DNA of 64,000 nt from Pseudomonas sp. 31-12 (GTDB taxonomy: Bacteria > Pseudomonadota > Gammaproteobacteria > Pseudomonadales > Pseudomonadaceae): positions 5,952,001 through 6,016,000 of the forward strand of contig NZ_CP029482.1 of NCBI RefSeq assembly GCF_003151075.1, written 5' to 3'. Shown here piece by piece: positions 1-8,671 of this stretch; the first letter of the stretch is position 1; every line of letters begins with the position of its first letter. The notes under the pieces are model-generated. The model saw only the letters and a list, made by a program, of their open reading frames with translations, had not been told where the DNA came from and did not search any database. Position numbers and translations under genes: made by a program.

Positions 1-1184
1 TGACCGACATGCGCCTGCCCGACGGCACGGGTCTTGAGCTGGTGCAGTACATCCAGCAGCGTTACCCACAAGTGCCGGTGGCGATGATCACCGCCTACGG
101 CAACCTCGAAACGGCGATCAATGCACTCAAGGCAGGCGCCTTCGACTTCCTGACCAAGCCGGTCGACCTGACACGCCTGCGCGAACTGGTCACCAGCGCC
201 CTGCGTTTGACGGCCGCGGGCAGCGCCAGTAACGCAATCGATCGCCGGTTGCTGGGCGATTCACTGCCCATGCGCAACCTGCGCAAACAAATCGACAAAC
301 TCGCCCGCAGCCAGGCGCCGGTGTACATCAGCGGCGAATCCGGCAGCGGCAAGGAATTGGTCGCCCGACTGATTCACGAACAAGGCCCGCGGTCTGCTCA
401 ACCATTCGTCCCGGTCAACTGCGGGGCGATTCCGTCGGAGTTGATGGAAAGCGAATTCTTCGGTCATCGCAAAGGCAGTTTCAGTGGCGCCATCGAAGAC
501 AAACCCGGGCTGTTTCAGGCAGCCCATGGCGGCACACTGTTTCTCGACGAGGTCGCTGACTTGCCCTTGGCGATGCAGGTCAAACTGCTCCGGGCCATTC
601 AGGAGAAGGCCATTCGCAGCGTCGGCGGGCAGCAAGAAGTGGTGGTCGACGTGCGTATCCTGTGCGCCACCCACAAAGACCTCGACGCTGAAGTCAGCGC
701 CGAACGCTTTCGCCAGGATTTGTACTATCGGTTGAACGTGATCGAACTCCGCGTTCCCCCATTGCGCGAGCGCCGCGACGACATCGAACCGCTGGCCAGT
801 CATGTGCTCAAGCGTCTGGCGGCCGGCAGCGGCCAACCCGCCGCGAAGCTCCACCCACTCGCTCTCGACGCGCTGAAAAGTTACCGCTTCCCAGGCAACG
901 TGCGGGAGCTGGAGAACGTGCTGGAGCGGGCTTACACCCTGTGCGAGAACAAACAGATCGAAGCCAGCGACCTGCGACTGGCCGAAGGCAACTGCACCGC
1001 AGAGAACGGCGTGGCGGACCTGACGCAGATCGACAACCTGGAAGACTATCTGGAAAACGTCGAACGCAAACTGATCCTGCAGGCATTGGAGGAAACCCGC
1101 TGGAACCGCACAGCGGCGGCTCAGCGGTTGAATCTCTCATTCCGGTCGATGCGCTACAGGCTCAAGAAACTCGGCCTGGATTGA
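1..1184 (+). CDS. pilR: Type IV pilus sigma-54 response regulator PilR (5' end outside window)
   Basis: This is the response regulator of the PilS-PilR pair, which activates RpoN-dependent pilin transcription. The reading frame is open from base 3, so the gene starts upstream. The probable phospho-acceptor Asp is the codon at 6-8 (T-D-M), and the conserved receiver Lys lies in FLTKPVD. An AAA+ sigma-54 interaction domain follows, with Walker A GESGSGKE, Walker B LFLDEVADL and arginine-finger segment RFRQDLYYRLNV. The sigma-54 contact loop reads GSFSGA rather than GAFTGA. A Fis-type helix-turn-helix closes the protein (NRTAAAQRLNLSFRSMRYRL). The neighbouring thiO and minor-pilin genes match the P. 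aeruginosa pil locus, which supports PilR over other NtrC-family members. It converges on thiO with 48 bases between the stops. Confidence 0.93.
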   Translation, partial: TDMRLPDGTGLELVQYIQQRYPQVPVAMITAYGNLETAINALKAGAFDFLTKPVDLTRLRELVTSALRLTAAGSASNAIDRRLLGDSLPMRNLRKQIDKLARSQAPVYISGESGSGKELVARLIHEQGPRSAQPFVPVNCGAIPSELMESEFFGHRKGSFSGAIEDKPGLFQAAHGGTLFLDEVADLPLAMQVKLLRAIQEKAIRSVGGQQEVVVDVRILCATHKDLDAEVSAERFRQDLYYRLNVIELRVPPLRERRDDIEPLASHVLKRLAAGSGQPAAKLHPLALDALKSYRFPGNVRELENVLERAYTLCENKQIEASDLRLAEGNCTAENGVADLTQIDNLEDYLENVERKLILQALEETRWNRTAAAQRLNLSFRSMRYRLKKLGLD

Positions 1185-1189
1185 GGGCC

Positions 1190-1215
1190 CCATCGCGAGC
1201 AGGCTATCTGACCGT
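1190..1215. repeat. REP fragment between pilR and thiO
   Basis: The short gap between the two convergent stop codons holds CATCGCGAGCAGGCTATCTG, which looks like one truncated arm of the REP family found complete elsewhere in the window. No second arm is present. I see no clear terminator hairpin here. Confidence 0.45.
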
Positions 1216-1232
1216 CACCGAAGATCCTTCGG

Positions 1233-2333
1233 CTAGATCCGCCCGGTCGGCGCATAAGGCGCCGGATCAATAATCGGCGCCCTCCCCAACATCACATCCA
1301 CAAACAACTGACACGACGCTGGCGCCAGCACCAGCCCGTTACGGTAATGCCCGCAATTGAGCCAGAGTCCGTCGAAGCCCGGCACTCGGCCAATGTAGGG
1401 AATGCCCTCCGGCGACCCCGGCCGCAATCCAGCCCAATGCCCCACCACTTCGGCATCCGCCAACGCAGGAATCAGCTCCACCGCCGACGTTTTCAGACTC
1501 TCCAGCGCCGAATCGGTCGGCGTCTTGTCATAGCCTTCATGTTCCAGCGTGCTGCCAATCAGAATGTGTCCGTCGCGCCGGGGAATCGCGTAACGCCCCT
1601 TGGCCAGGACCATGCTCGGCAAGAAGTCCGCCGCGCACTTGTACAAAATCATCTGACCTTTCACCGGCTCGACCGGCAATTCAAGCCCCAGACTCTTGAG
1701 CAAGTCACCACTCCAGGCGCCCGCCGTCAGGACCACCTGATCACCGAGAACAGGGCCCGTCGAGGTCTGCACACCGACGACCCGATCGCCTTCACGAACA
1801 AACCCGCTGACTTCGCACTGCTCACGAATCGTCACGTTCGGCAGCGCCAGCAAAGCAGCCTTGAGGGACTTCACCAGCCGCGGATTACGCACGTTGGCCA
1901 CATCGGCCATGTAGATCGCCCGGGAAAAACCGGCGCCCAACACCGGTACAGCATCATGTGCCGCCGAGATATCCACAGCCCGCAGCGGACGGTTTTCCCG
2001 CTCGGCCCAGGCCAGCGCCTCGGCCTCGTCATCCAGATCCAGCCAGTACAGGCCGGTGGTGTGCACTTCAGGATCAACCCCGGTCGCGGCGAACAGTCGC
2101 TCACCGAGCTGTGGATAAAAATCCTGGGACCAATGCGCCAGCGCGGTGACTGCCGGGCTGTAGCGCCACGGATAGAGCGGCGAAACAATTCCGCCACCGG
2201 CCCACGACGATTCCTGACCGACGTTCGAACGATCCAGCAACACGATACTTTGCACTTCGGACGCGAGATTGAACGCCGTCAGCAACCCAATCACGCCGCC
2301 GCCGACAATCACCACTTGCTGTTGCCTGCTCAT
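1233..2333 (-). CDS. thiO: Glycine oxidase ThiO (FAD-dependent)
   Basis: This flavoprotein oxidises glycine to an iminoacetate/glyoxylate product used in thiazole synthesis for thiamine. The N-terminus VVIVGGGVIGLLTAFNLA is a Rossmann FAD-binding motif (GxGxxG), and a D-amino-acid-oxidase (DAO) domain covers the rest. Near the C-terminus GLRPGSPEGIPYIGRV and the NCGHYRNGLVLAP segment are typical of ThiO. I chose the ATG at 2333 (MSRQQQVV) because the 12 extra upstream residues are not homologous in character. The product is 366 residues, normal for the family. It lies 57 bases downstream of pilE on the same strand and may be read through from the pilin operon, though its role is metabolic. 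In P. aeruginosa the same gene sits beside pilR. Confidence 0.9.
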   Translation of the reverse strand: MSRQQQVVIVGGGVIGLLTAFNLASEVQSIVLLDRSNVGQESSWAGGGIVSPLYPWRYSPAVTALAHWSQDFYPQLGERLFAATGVDPEVHTTGLYWLDLDDEAEALAWAERENRPLRAVDISAAHDAVPVLGAGFSRAIYMADVANVRNPRLVKSLKAALLALPNVTIREQCEVSGFVREGDRVVGVQTSTGPVLGDQVVLTAGAWSGDLLKSLGLELPVEPVKGQMILYKCAADFLPSMVLAKGRYAIPRRDGHILIGSTLEHEGYDKTPTDSALESLKTSAVELIPALADAEVVGHWAGLRPGSPEGIPYIGRVPGFDGLWLNCGHYRNGLVLAPASCQLFVDVMLGRAPIIDPAPYAPTGRI

Positions 2334-2390
2334 GTTCTGATCCAACCGATAAATAGACAGAGGACGCAAAAAGGCGCCCGAAAAAGAAAC

Positions 2391-2792
2391 TCAGCGACCC
2401 CAGCAATCTTTGGTGACGAGCCCGGATGTCGCATTGACCATGCTTCTGACGCCAGTGTTGGTGAGGGTGAAATCCCCACACTTGTCGGTCGCCATGGCAG
2501 CGCCGGTCTTGCGCGTTGCCGTCAGCAAAAAGGTTTGATCGGTCAGGGTCGGGGTGATGGTGTAGAAGTCGTTGCCGGCGCTCAATCCGGTGGCAGCGGT
2601 GTAGACATTGTTTTTCGAGTAGAACCGCTCAAGGATTTGCGCCTGCTCGGAAAGCAGCCCGGCCACCTCAGTGCGGCGGCCCTTTTTCACGTACTCCGTG
2701 AGGTTTGGGGCGGCAATGGTTATGACGATCCCGATGATCGCAATCACGATCATGATTTCGATCAGGGTGAAACCTCGGTTGGATCTGCGCAT
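2391..2792 (-). CDS. pilE: Type IV pilus minor pilin PilE
   Basis: This is a minor pilin, the last gene of the minor-pilin operon. The class III leader is short (MRRSNRG) with cleavage by PilD expected at G|FTLIE, leaving an N-methylated Phe and the Glu5 needed for assembly. A single hydrophobic helix follows (IMIVIAIIGIVITIAAP). Two Cys near the C-terminus (DKCGDF and KDCWGR) can form the usual pilin disulphide loop. I chose the ATG at 2792. A longer start at 2825 would put eleven residues before the leader and overlap pilY1. The gap to pilY1 is only 14 bases, so no pilY2 gene is present between them. The product is 133 residues. Confidence 0.88.
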   Translation of the reverse strand: MRRSNRGFTLIEIMIVIAIIGIVITIAAPNLTEYVKKGRRTEVAGLLSEQAQILERFYSKNNVYTAATGLSAGNDFYTITPTLTDQTFLLTATRKTGAAMATDKCGDFTLTNTGVRSMVNATSGLVTKDCWGR

Positions 2793-2806
2793 TCCTAAAC
2801 TCTCAC

Positions 2807-5800
2807 TTACTGTATTTGTCGCCACATGATGCGACGGCTGCCGCCGCCGGATTTTTCCACCAGGGTGCTGATGCCGCCACTGGAATCGTTCACGATCTTG
2901 CGGGTCGCACCGTTGACGATGGCGTTCAGCGTCGGGATGCCGCCGGTGAAAATCACGCCGCTGGACACCGTGTCCTTGGTGTCGACTGTCCCGTCGTTAT
3001 TGGTATCGAGCACCGCGTAGTTGAGCATCTTACCGCTGAACGCATCCAGTTCGACCAGTTTGCCCGTACCGAAGCTGGCGCATGGGTCGGTGGTGTCCAC
3101 ACTCGCCGTGGTAAAGACGATTCGCCCCAGCACCAGATTGGCCTGATTGATCACCCGCTCCCCCGTCAGCGCGCTGTTGTACACCAGCGGCAAGTACCAG
3201 CCCTTCTCCCCTGGATAGATCACGTCGTTCTGGCTGGTGGTGATGAATTGCCCGGTGCTGCCCGAGAACACACCGGTCACCGCTTGCGCCTGCAAACTGG
3301 AGACGGTGATCTGGCCGGCCCCGCCTTCCGCATCCCACACGGCGTAGAACGCCTGCAAATCCTTGTTGGTCTTGTCGGCAGTCTCGTTGAATTTGCCGGT
3401 GCCGAAGAATACTTCCTTGCCGCCCAGTGAGTTGTCCGCCAGCAACGGCTGCACGGTAATCGGCTGGGTGGCGCCACCCGCCGTGGTAAACAACGGCTTG
3501 CCGGCAAACGCCACGCCCCAGCTATTGGGGGCGGTAGCGCTCAAATCAAACTTCCATAACCGCCCTTTCAGGTCGCCACCATAGGCGGCCTGCACCACAT
3601 TCTGCGAGTTGACCCTGAGCTTCACCGACGATAGGCCGTTGGTGGTGTCGGTGCTGTCGACCACGATTTTCTTGATCAACGAACCGTCACGAACATCCAC
3701 CACGTACAACGCCGCCACCCCGGAGTTGCTGCCATAACCGTTGGAAATGAACGCAGCCCAGCGACCGTCGGCCAAGCGTGCCACTTCCGGTCGTGCGTAG
3801 GCATAACCCAGATCATTGAAAACGTTCGCGGTGTTGGCCGTGGCCGGTGCGCTGAACTCCCACAATGCCTTGAACACGTTGCCCGCAGACGCATCGAACA
3901 GCTGCAATGCATAGAAAGTTCTGCCGCCGGCCCCGGTCCCGCCAATGGCCAGGGTTTTCCAGGCGCTGCCGAACTGGGCATCGAACACCCCGAGCTGACC
4001 GTCGACCAGAAACTTGTGGCTCACACCGTTGATGTAGGTCGGGTCGGCGATGTAGCGCAGCGATGGCAACACACTGGAAGGCATGTAGGCATAACGCCGG
4101 GTGCCATTGGCCGAGTTGATGACATTCACGAACCCGTCGTTGGCGTTCACCACCAGGCTGGTACTCATGGTGGCAGCCTTGGTGGTCAGGTAGGTGCTGT
4201 AGGTGGTGTCGCCCGTCAGATCAGAGGCGGTTTTGTCCGTGGGTGACGCCAGTACAAGGGGCGAATTGATGATGTCGCCGAGCAGCACGCTACGCACCTT
4301 GAGCCCGGCTTTGTTGGTGCCCTTGCTCCATTCCACCAGATCGCTGCCGGTGATGCCCGTAGGCAGGCCTTGGCTGAGGGAGGTCTGCTGCGTCGGGGAG
4401 AAGCTGGTATACGCCAAGCTGACCACCGTGTTGGTCAGGGTGTTCCAGGACTGGTAAGTCGGTGCGGTGGCACCGGGAACGATGGTGGTGTCGGTGGTCC
4501 ACAACGCTGCCGCGGTGTTGACCGTACCGGCCGTGGTGAAGCCGAAGGATTTGATCGTGCCGCGCCAGTCTTTAGGGTCATAACTGGTCTGGAAGTAACT
4601 TGAATTGCTGGCCAGGGTAGTGCCGCTGGTGACACCGCTGCCACCGGAGCCGGCCTTCGAGGTGATGTCGCTCAGGGCCGAGGACAATGCACTGTTGAGC
4701 CCGGCGCTGTCGGTCGCCTGATAGTACTTGCCCTGTCCGTAGCTGGCCGCGTCCGACAACATCTGATTCGCGGCGGTAAAGCCCACGGTGTAGGTGTTGA
4801 TGTTCTGTTTCGGGAAGTCCACCGCGTTCCAGCTTTTGCCTGCCGCGTCGGTGCCGGTGGAGCGCATGTCGATGTCGAAAGCGAACTTGGCGATGTCATC
4901 CAGATAAAGGGTGTCGCCTTCGCCATCACCGTTGAGGTTGTTGCCATCGTTGTTCACGCCGTCCCAGTTTGGAAGCCGGCCGGTGCCCAGTGGATCGTTG
5001 GTCGGGAAGGTCCGGTCGAACGTCGGCAAGCCATCGGTGATCACCACGCCGTAGTTCTTCTGGCAGCGGTACTGGATCGGGCTGGTGTACGTCGCCGGGG
5101 TCGAGTTGTAGTACGGCGTCAGCCCACGAAAATAGCGGCTGATCTCGTAGTAGGTTTCCGCCAGCGGCGTATTGGCCACGGCACTCAACCCGTTGATGGA
5201 GGCGATCAGATTGTTGTAATTGGTATCGGCCTGGGCCTGGGTAACGCTGCCGCTCACCAGCGACAGATCGCTGATCGACCGGGCGATAAAGCCGCCATTT
5301 CCGGAGTTGTTGCTGGTGGCTGGGTTGAACGTCGCAAGGCCGATGCGCAACGCCCGGTTGCTGGCCACCAATGCCGTGGACACGTTTCGCGCCACGTTCA
5401 TGCGGTAATCGTTAGGGATCGAGCCATTGGTGAAGTCACGGTTGCTGCCATTCGCCAGCCCCACCAGATACGACAGATAGTCGTCGGTATACCGGGTATT
5501 TTCGCCTCCGACCGGGTCCGGAAGCTTGAGGCACAGGGGCGCCAGGCTGTTGTTGTAAAACGCGTAGGCACCACCGGAACAACCAGACTGCGCAAGGCTG
5601 GAGAGGAAAATCGAGTCGCCGACGATGTCGCTCCCGCTCAAGCACAGGCCGAAGAAAAAATTGCATTGCCTGGCCGGTGTGCGTCCGGTGACCGTCGGAT
5701 CGAACCCGGGGGCATAGAGGATGCTGTTCATGCTCCCCGAGTCGTCGATCAGCAACATCACGTTCGGCACGACCGCTGCCGCGCTTAACAGCGGTGAATC

Positions 5801-5899
5801 CGACGGTGTGAAGGCGTAAGCAGGAGCGGACAGGTAAAGCCCCAGCACCATGCCGCAGATCAGCTGCCACAACCCGCCACGCCTCTCAGTACTTCGCAT
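2807..5899 (-). CDS. pilY1: Type IV pilus tip adhesin / mechanosensor PilY1
   Basis: PilY1 is a large exported protein at the pilus tip that promotes extension, adhesion and surface sensing. A Sec signal peptide covers about residues 1-29 (ends SAPAYA). A von Willebrand A domain follows with MIDAS residues D52, S54 and S56 (IDDSGSM) and a Cys pair CNFFFGLC nearby. The C-terminal half is the PilC/PilY1 beta-propeller, entered around VNANDGFVNVIN. A calcium loop D-T-N-N-D-G-T-V-D lies at residues 965-973 and matches the DxNxDxxxD site of P. aeruginosa PilY1. No RGD tripeptide is visible. At 1030 residues it is slightly shorter than the P. aeruginosa protein. It overlaps pilX by 14 bases, implying translational coupling. 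Confidence 0.92.
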   Translation of the reverse strand: MRSTERRGGLWQLICGMVLGLYLSAPAYAFTPSDSPLLSAAAVVPNVMLLIDDSGSMNSILYAPGFDPTVTGRTPARQCNFFFGLCLSGSDIVGDSIFLSSLAQSGCSGGAYAFYNNSLAPLCLKLPDPVGGENTRYTDDYLSYLVGLANGSNRDFTNGSIPNDYRMNVARNVSTALVASNRALRIGLATFNPATSNNSGNGGFIARSISDLSLVSGSVTQAQADTNYNNLIASINGLSAVANTPLAETYYEISRYFRGLTPYYNSTPATYTSPIQYRCQKNYGVVITDGLPTFDRTFPTNDPLGTGRLPNWDGVNNDGNNLNGDGEGDTLYLDDIAKFAFDIDMRSTGTDAAGKSWNAVDFPKQNINTYTVGFTAANQMLSDAASYGQGKYYQATDSAGLNSALSSALSDITSKAGSGGSGVTSGTTLASNSSYFQTSYDPKDWRGTIKSFGFTTAGTVNTAAALWTTDTTIVPGATAPTYQSWNTLTNTVVSLAYTSFSPTQQTSLSQGLPTGITGSDLVEWSKGTNKAGLKVRSVLLGDIINSPLVLASPTDKTASDLTGDTTYSTYLTTKAATMSTSLVVNANDGFVNVINSANGTRRYAYMPSSVLPSLRYIADPTYINGVSHKFLVDGQLGVFDAQFGSAWKTLAIGGTGAGGRTFYALQLFDASAGNVFKALWEFSAPATANTANVFNDLGYAYARPEVARLADGRWAAFISNGYGSNSGVAALYVVDVRDGSLIKKIVVDSTDTTNGLSSVKLRVNSQNVVQAAYGGDLKGRLWKFDLSATAPNSWGVAFAGKPLFTTAGGATQPITVQPLLADNSLGGKEVFFGTGKFNETADKTNKDLQAFYAVWDAEGGAGQITVSSLQAQAVTGVFSGSTGQFITTSQNDVIYPGEKGWYLPLVYNSALTGERVINQANLVLGRIVFTTASVDTTDPCASFGTGKLVELDAFSGKMLNYAVLDTNNDGTVDTKDTVSSGVIFTGGIPTLNAIVNGATRKIVNDSSGGISTLVEKSGGGSRRIMWRQIQ

Positions 5900-6356
5900 A
5901 AATACTCTCCACGACGCTGCGCGAGTTGCCCGCGATGCCGACGGCGGTCACCCGGTAAAGCGTCGCCGAGGTGTTGCTCGGCACATTTACCGCGTTGACT
6001 GTGGTGCCGATATTCTGCACCGCGTAAAAGCCCTTGCCCGAGGCGATCCAGGTCACGCCGGAGGTGGAGCTGGAGCCGGCGGCAGTGACCGTCGACGCGT
6101 CGGCCGGTGGTGCGCACTGGCTGCAGACCGGCAATGAATAGCTGTCCAGCTGGACCGCGCTTTCGCCCACGCGTAACGCCGCTTCAGCGCCCTGGAACGA
6201 CTGATTGCGCAAGCTCACACTGCCGGCCATTTTTTCCTGCAGGGTGGCGTTCTGCATCGATGAAAGGCCGATCAGCGTCAGCAACAACAGAAACACCAGG
6301 CTGACCAGCAGCGCCATACCCCGCTGGGCGTGAAAAGTCATGGAGGCCTTCCTCAT
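5886..6356 (-). CDS. pilX: Type IV pilus minor pilin PilX
   Basis: PilX is a minor pilin of the tip-initiation complex that recruits PilY1. The PilX_N signature is clear: leader ending QRG, then MALLVSLVFLLLLTLIGLSSMQNATLQEKMAG. The mature N-terminus after cleavage is Met rather than Phe and the Glu5 position is replaced, as is usual for GspK-like PilX proteins. A Cys pair (PVCSQC) lies mid-protein. The start codon overlaps the pilW stop as ATGA, so translation is coupled. The product is 156 residues. A downstream Met at residue 6 is an alternative start. Confidence 0.88.
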   Translation of the reverse strand: MRKASMTFHAQRGMALLVSLVFLLLLTLIGLSSMQNATLQEKMAGSVSLRNQSFQGAEAALRVGESAVQLDSYSLPVCSQCAPPADASTVTAAGSSSTSGVTWIASGKGFYAVQNIGTTVNAVNVPSNTSATLYRVTAVGIAGNSRSVVESIYAKY

Positions 6357-7066
6357 GGCAACCTGTTGCGCAAGGCGGCAACCACGTTGAACGTTTGATT
6401 GCGCACCCGGTTGTTCGGGTCGGTGAGGGTCAGGCTCAGGCGGACGCTGCGAATCCGCGCGGGGTCGGACGGGTTAGGGCTGTAGCTGGAAGCGGCGACG
6501 TCAGTGGCAGAATTGGCGAGGCCGAAGCTCACGCTGAAGGCACTGACGTTGTCGATCAGCACAAACTGGGCCGGCGTGCCGGTACCGGAGCCCATCATGA
6601 TTTTGTTATTGCTGAAGCTGTAGATCAGGCGCCGGATCGGGAATGCCAGAAACCCCGAGGCCGCTACCCGCGCACCCGTGTAGGCCGTCGCCGTGTTCCG
6701 ACAGTCGGAGATCACCGTCCAGGCGGGCACCCCGCCACTGCTTCCGATATCAGCGGTCACCAGCGTCAACTTGAGGTTGGCGTTGTCCCAACTGATGGGC
6801 GTTATCTGGCCAGCGCTGAAGTCGCCGGCAGTACTTGAGTCAGTGATCGTCCCCAGGCAGCCAAACATGCCGACCATGCGGAGTTCCTGAATCATCTTGC
6901 TCAACACAAACCGCGCATCTTCCTGCATGGCGGCGGAGGTGTTCTGGCTGACGTAGGTGTTCTTGGCGGCGATGAAAACCTGCACCACGCCCAGCACCAC
7001 AATCAGGCTCAACGCGAGGGCGATCAACAACTCGATCAGCCCGAAACCTCTGCTGGACCGATTCAT
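6353..7066 (-). CDS. pilW: Type IV pilus minor pilin PilW
   Basis: PilW is a GspJ-like minor pilin and part of the priming complex with PilV, PilX and FimU. The prepilin leader is MNRSSRG with cleavage before FGLIELL (Glu5 conserved), followed by a hydrophobic helix IALALSLIVVLGVVQVFIAA. The globular part has Cys in MFGCLG and SDCRN that could pair. It shares 4-base ATGA overlaps with pilV upstream and pilX downstream, so the operon is tightly coupled. Length (237 residues) is near that of related PilW proteins. Confidence 0.88.
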   Translation of the reverse strand: MNRSSRGFGLIELLIALALSLIVVLGVVQVFIAAKNTYVSQNTSAAMQEDARFVLSKMIQELRMVGMFGCLGTITDSSTAGDFSAGQITPISWDNANLKLTLVTADIGSSGGVPAWTVISDCRNTATAYTGARVAASGFLAFPIRRLIYSFSNNKIMMGSGTGTPAQFVLIDNVSAFSVSFGLANSATDVAASSYSPNPSDPARIRSVRLSLTLTDPNNRVRNQTFNVVAALRNRLP

Positions 7067-7512
7067 GGCGTTGCCACCGGGTCGACAGCGGCACGACTGG
7101 TCAAAACGAAGCTGCGACGTGAATTGGCGGTATTGGCGGCGCGCGAGTCGTCCCAGGTGATGGTGATGGTGTAGACCCGCTGGCTCAGCGTAACGGCACC
7201 GGTGGCCGTCGCGCCGCCGAAATTGACGATGTTGGTGGTGAAATCGTAAAGGTCCTGATCCCGGGCAACGTTCAGGTTGCCTGACGTTGGTGGCGTCACG
7301 GTATAGTCGGCGCCGGAGTTGGCGCGGATACGGTCCATCATGTCGTAGGCGATAAAACTCGCCTGGCTAGTCATCCGCGAACTGTCGGTGTACTTCAGCG
7401 CATTGAGCTGAATCGCCGCCGCGCCCAGCAGCCCCACGGTCAGAATCACCAACGCGACCAGCACTTCGATCAGCGTCATGCCCTCCTGTGCATGTTTGCT
7501 CCGTTCCCTCAT
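7063..7512 (-). CDS. pilV: Type IV pilus minor pilin PilV
   Basis: PilV is a GspI-like minor pilin. The leader is MRERSKHAQEG, cleaved before MTLIEVLVALVILTVGLLGAAA, where Glu5 is present. I chose the ATG at 7512 because it overlaps the fimU stop as ATGA and gives a normal short leader. The longer frame from 7551 would add 13 residues inside fimU. The protein is 149 residues. The segment SFIAYDMMDRIRANSGA after the helix is typical of PilV. Confidence 0.87.
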   Translation of the reverse strand: MRERSKHAQEGMTLIEVLVALVILTVGLLGAAAIQLNALKYTDSSRMTSQASFIAYDMMDRIRANSGADYTVTPPTSGNLNVARDQDLYDFTTNIVNFGGATATGAVTLSQRVYTITITWDDSRAANTANSRRSFVLTSRAAVDPVATP

Positions 7513-7982
7513 CCGCAATTTCCACCCAATAGAATTCGTCCGTTCAAACACACATTCAGCGTCCTGCTTTGCGCCCCCAATACATAGCTGATCACCACGG
7601 GTGTGGGCGGCGCCGCCAAACCGCCCAGATTGTTGAAATCAATGGCGGTCACTCCCAAGGGTAGCGTCAGAGCCGCGCCGCTGCTCATCGCTGGAACAAC
7701 CCGCAATACATTGGCCGGCGTGTTCGTACTGTCATAGACCGCCAACTCACCGGTCCAGACGCTGCCACCCGCGGTCGGACGAATCCGAGTAGCGACGCCC
7801 CGGTCGATGGCCTCAAGCCGGGCGAAATTGAGTCCGCGTTGCAGGTCGCCAATTTCGGTGTCGGCCTTGGTGCCTTGCACCGACCGGGTAAACGCGGGCA
7901 CGGCCAGGGTGATCAGGATCAAAAAAACCGCGAGCGAGACCAGCAGCTCGATCAGCGTGAAACCTTTTGTACGATGATCCAT
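7509..7982 (-). CDS. fimU: Type IV pilus minor pseudopilin FimU (GspH family)
   Basis: FimU is a GspH-type minor pilin, first gene of the fimU-pilVWXY1E operon. The leader is MDHRTKG with cleavage before FTLIELLVSLAVFLILITLAVPAF. Glu5 is conserved. The GspH signature region DTEIGDLQRGLNFARLEAIDRG follows. I chose the start at 7982 because GGAGGG lies about eight bases before it. The longer frame from 8063 has 27 residues unlike a leader. The product is 157 residues with a single Cys pair near the end (NVCLNG and GGNCG). The promoter should lie in the 131-base gap shared with divergent fimT. Confidence 0.88.
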   Translation of the reverse strand: MDHRTKGFTLIELLVSLAVFLILITLAVPAFTRSVQGTKADTEIGDLQRGLNFARLEAIDRGVATRIRPTAGGSVWTGELAVYDSTNTPANVLRVVPAMSSGAALTLPLGVTAIDFNNLGGLAAPPTPVVISYVLGAQSRTLNVCLNGRILLGGNCG

Positions 7983-8113
7983 CAGTGCCCTCCGTTGCCG
8001 TCGGCTATACCTGCTTCTACACGCTAGAACATTCGACCGGACGGCGTACGGTTGATTTGCCATTACTCGCGCACGGATTGCGCGGGCCGCAGCACTCCAC
8101 GGAGGGAGATGAT

Positions 8114-8671
8114 ATGCATCAGCGAGGCTTCAGCCTGATCGAACTGCTCATGGGACTGACAATTGCCGGGATTGTTCTGCTGTTGGTCAGTCCGGCGTTC
8201 GCGGCGCTTACAGAATCGAATCATCGCGAGGAGGCGGCGAAGTCTCTTGCCAGTGGTATTCGCAGTGCCCGAAGCGAAGCACTCGCGCGTAATCAGACCA
8301 CCGTCATCCATGGCATCAACGACGACTGGGGCCAGGGCTGGCGAATCATTCTGGATATCAGCGGCAAAGGGCCGGAGGACAGCAGCAATCCGATGCTGAT
8401 TGAGCGCGTAAGTGGCGCTCGGGTGCCGATTGTCGGTAATTGGCCGGTCAAGCGATTCGTGCGTTTCAGCCGTATTGGCGAACCACAAATGCCTGGCCGG
8501 GCCTTTCAAGCGGGGACGCTGCACATTTGCGCAGCCCGCGAACCGGTCAGCCAGCGCCAGGTGGTGCTGGCCGCGACCGGTCGCGTCAGCCTGCGCAGCG
8601 ATAAGGCTGAGCAGGCGCTGTGTCCGGGAGAGAAAAAAGTTAAAGCAGGGAGCGCACGCGCAACTCTTTAG
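8114..8671 (+). CDS. fimT: Type IV pilus pseudopilin FimT (GspH family)
   Basis: This second GspH/FimT protein is divergent from fimU. FimT proteins are tied to type IV pili, and in some bacteria bind DNA during uptake. The leader is very short (MHQRG), followed by [24 protein letters not shown] with Glu5 present. The GspH pattern [23 protein letters not shown] follows. GGAGGGAG sits directly upstream of the ATG at 8114, which settles the start against the longer frame from 7967. The protein is 185 residues with a basic tail ([14 protein letters not shown]). Its last 32 bases overlap the end of ispH tail to tail. Confidence 0.85.
   Translation: MHQRGFSLIELLMGLTIAGIVLLLVSPAFAALTESNHREEAAKSLASGIRSARSEALARNQTTVIHGINDDWGQGWRIILDISGKGPEDSSNPMLIERVSGARVPIVGNWPVKRFVRFSRIGEPQMPGRAFQAGTLHICAAREPVSQRQVVLAATGRVSLRSDKAEQALCPGEKKVKAGSARATL

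Noticed and set aside
5430..5875. Opposing or alternative frames over the PilY1 N-terminus
   Set aside because: Shadow frames inside a gene with clear signal peptide and vWA domain.
7983..8113. AlgR-type site in the fimU/fimT divergent gap
   Set aside because: CCGTTGCCGTC resembles the AlgR core but differs at too many positions to call from one copy.
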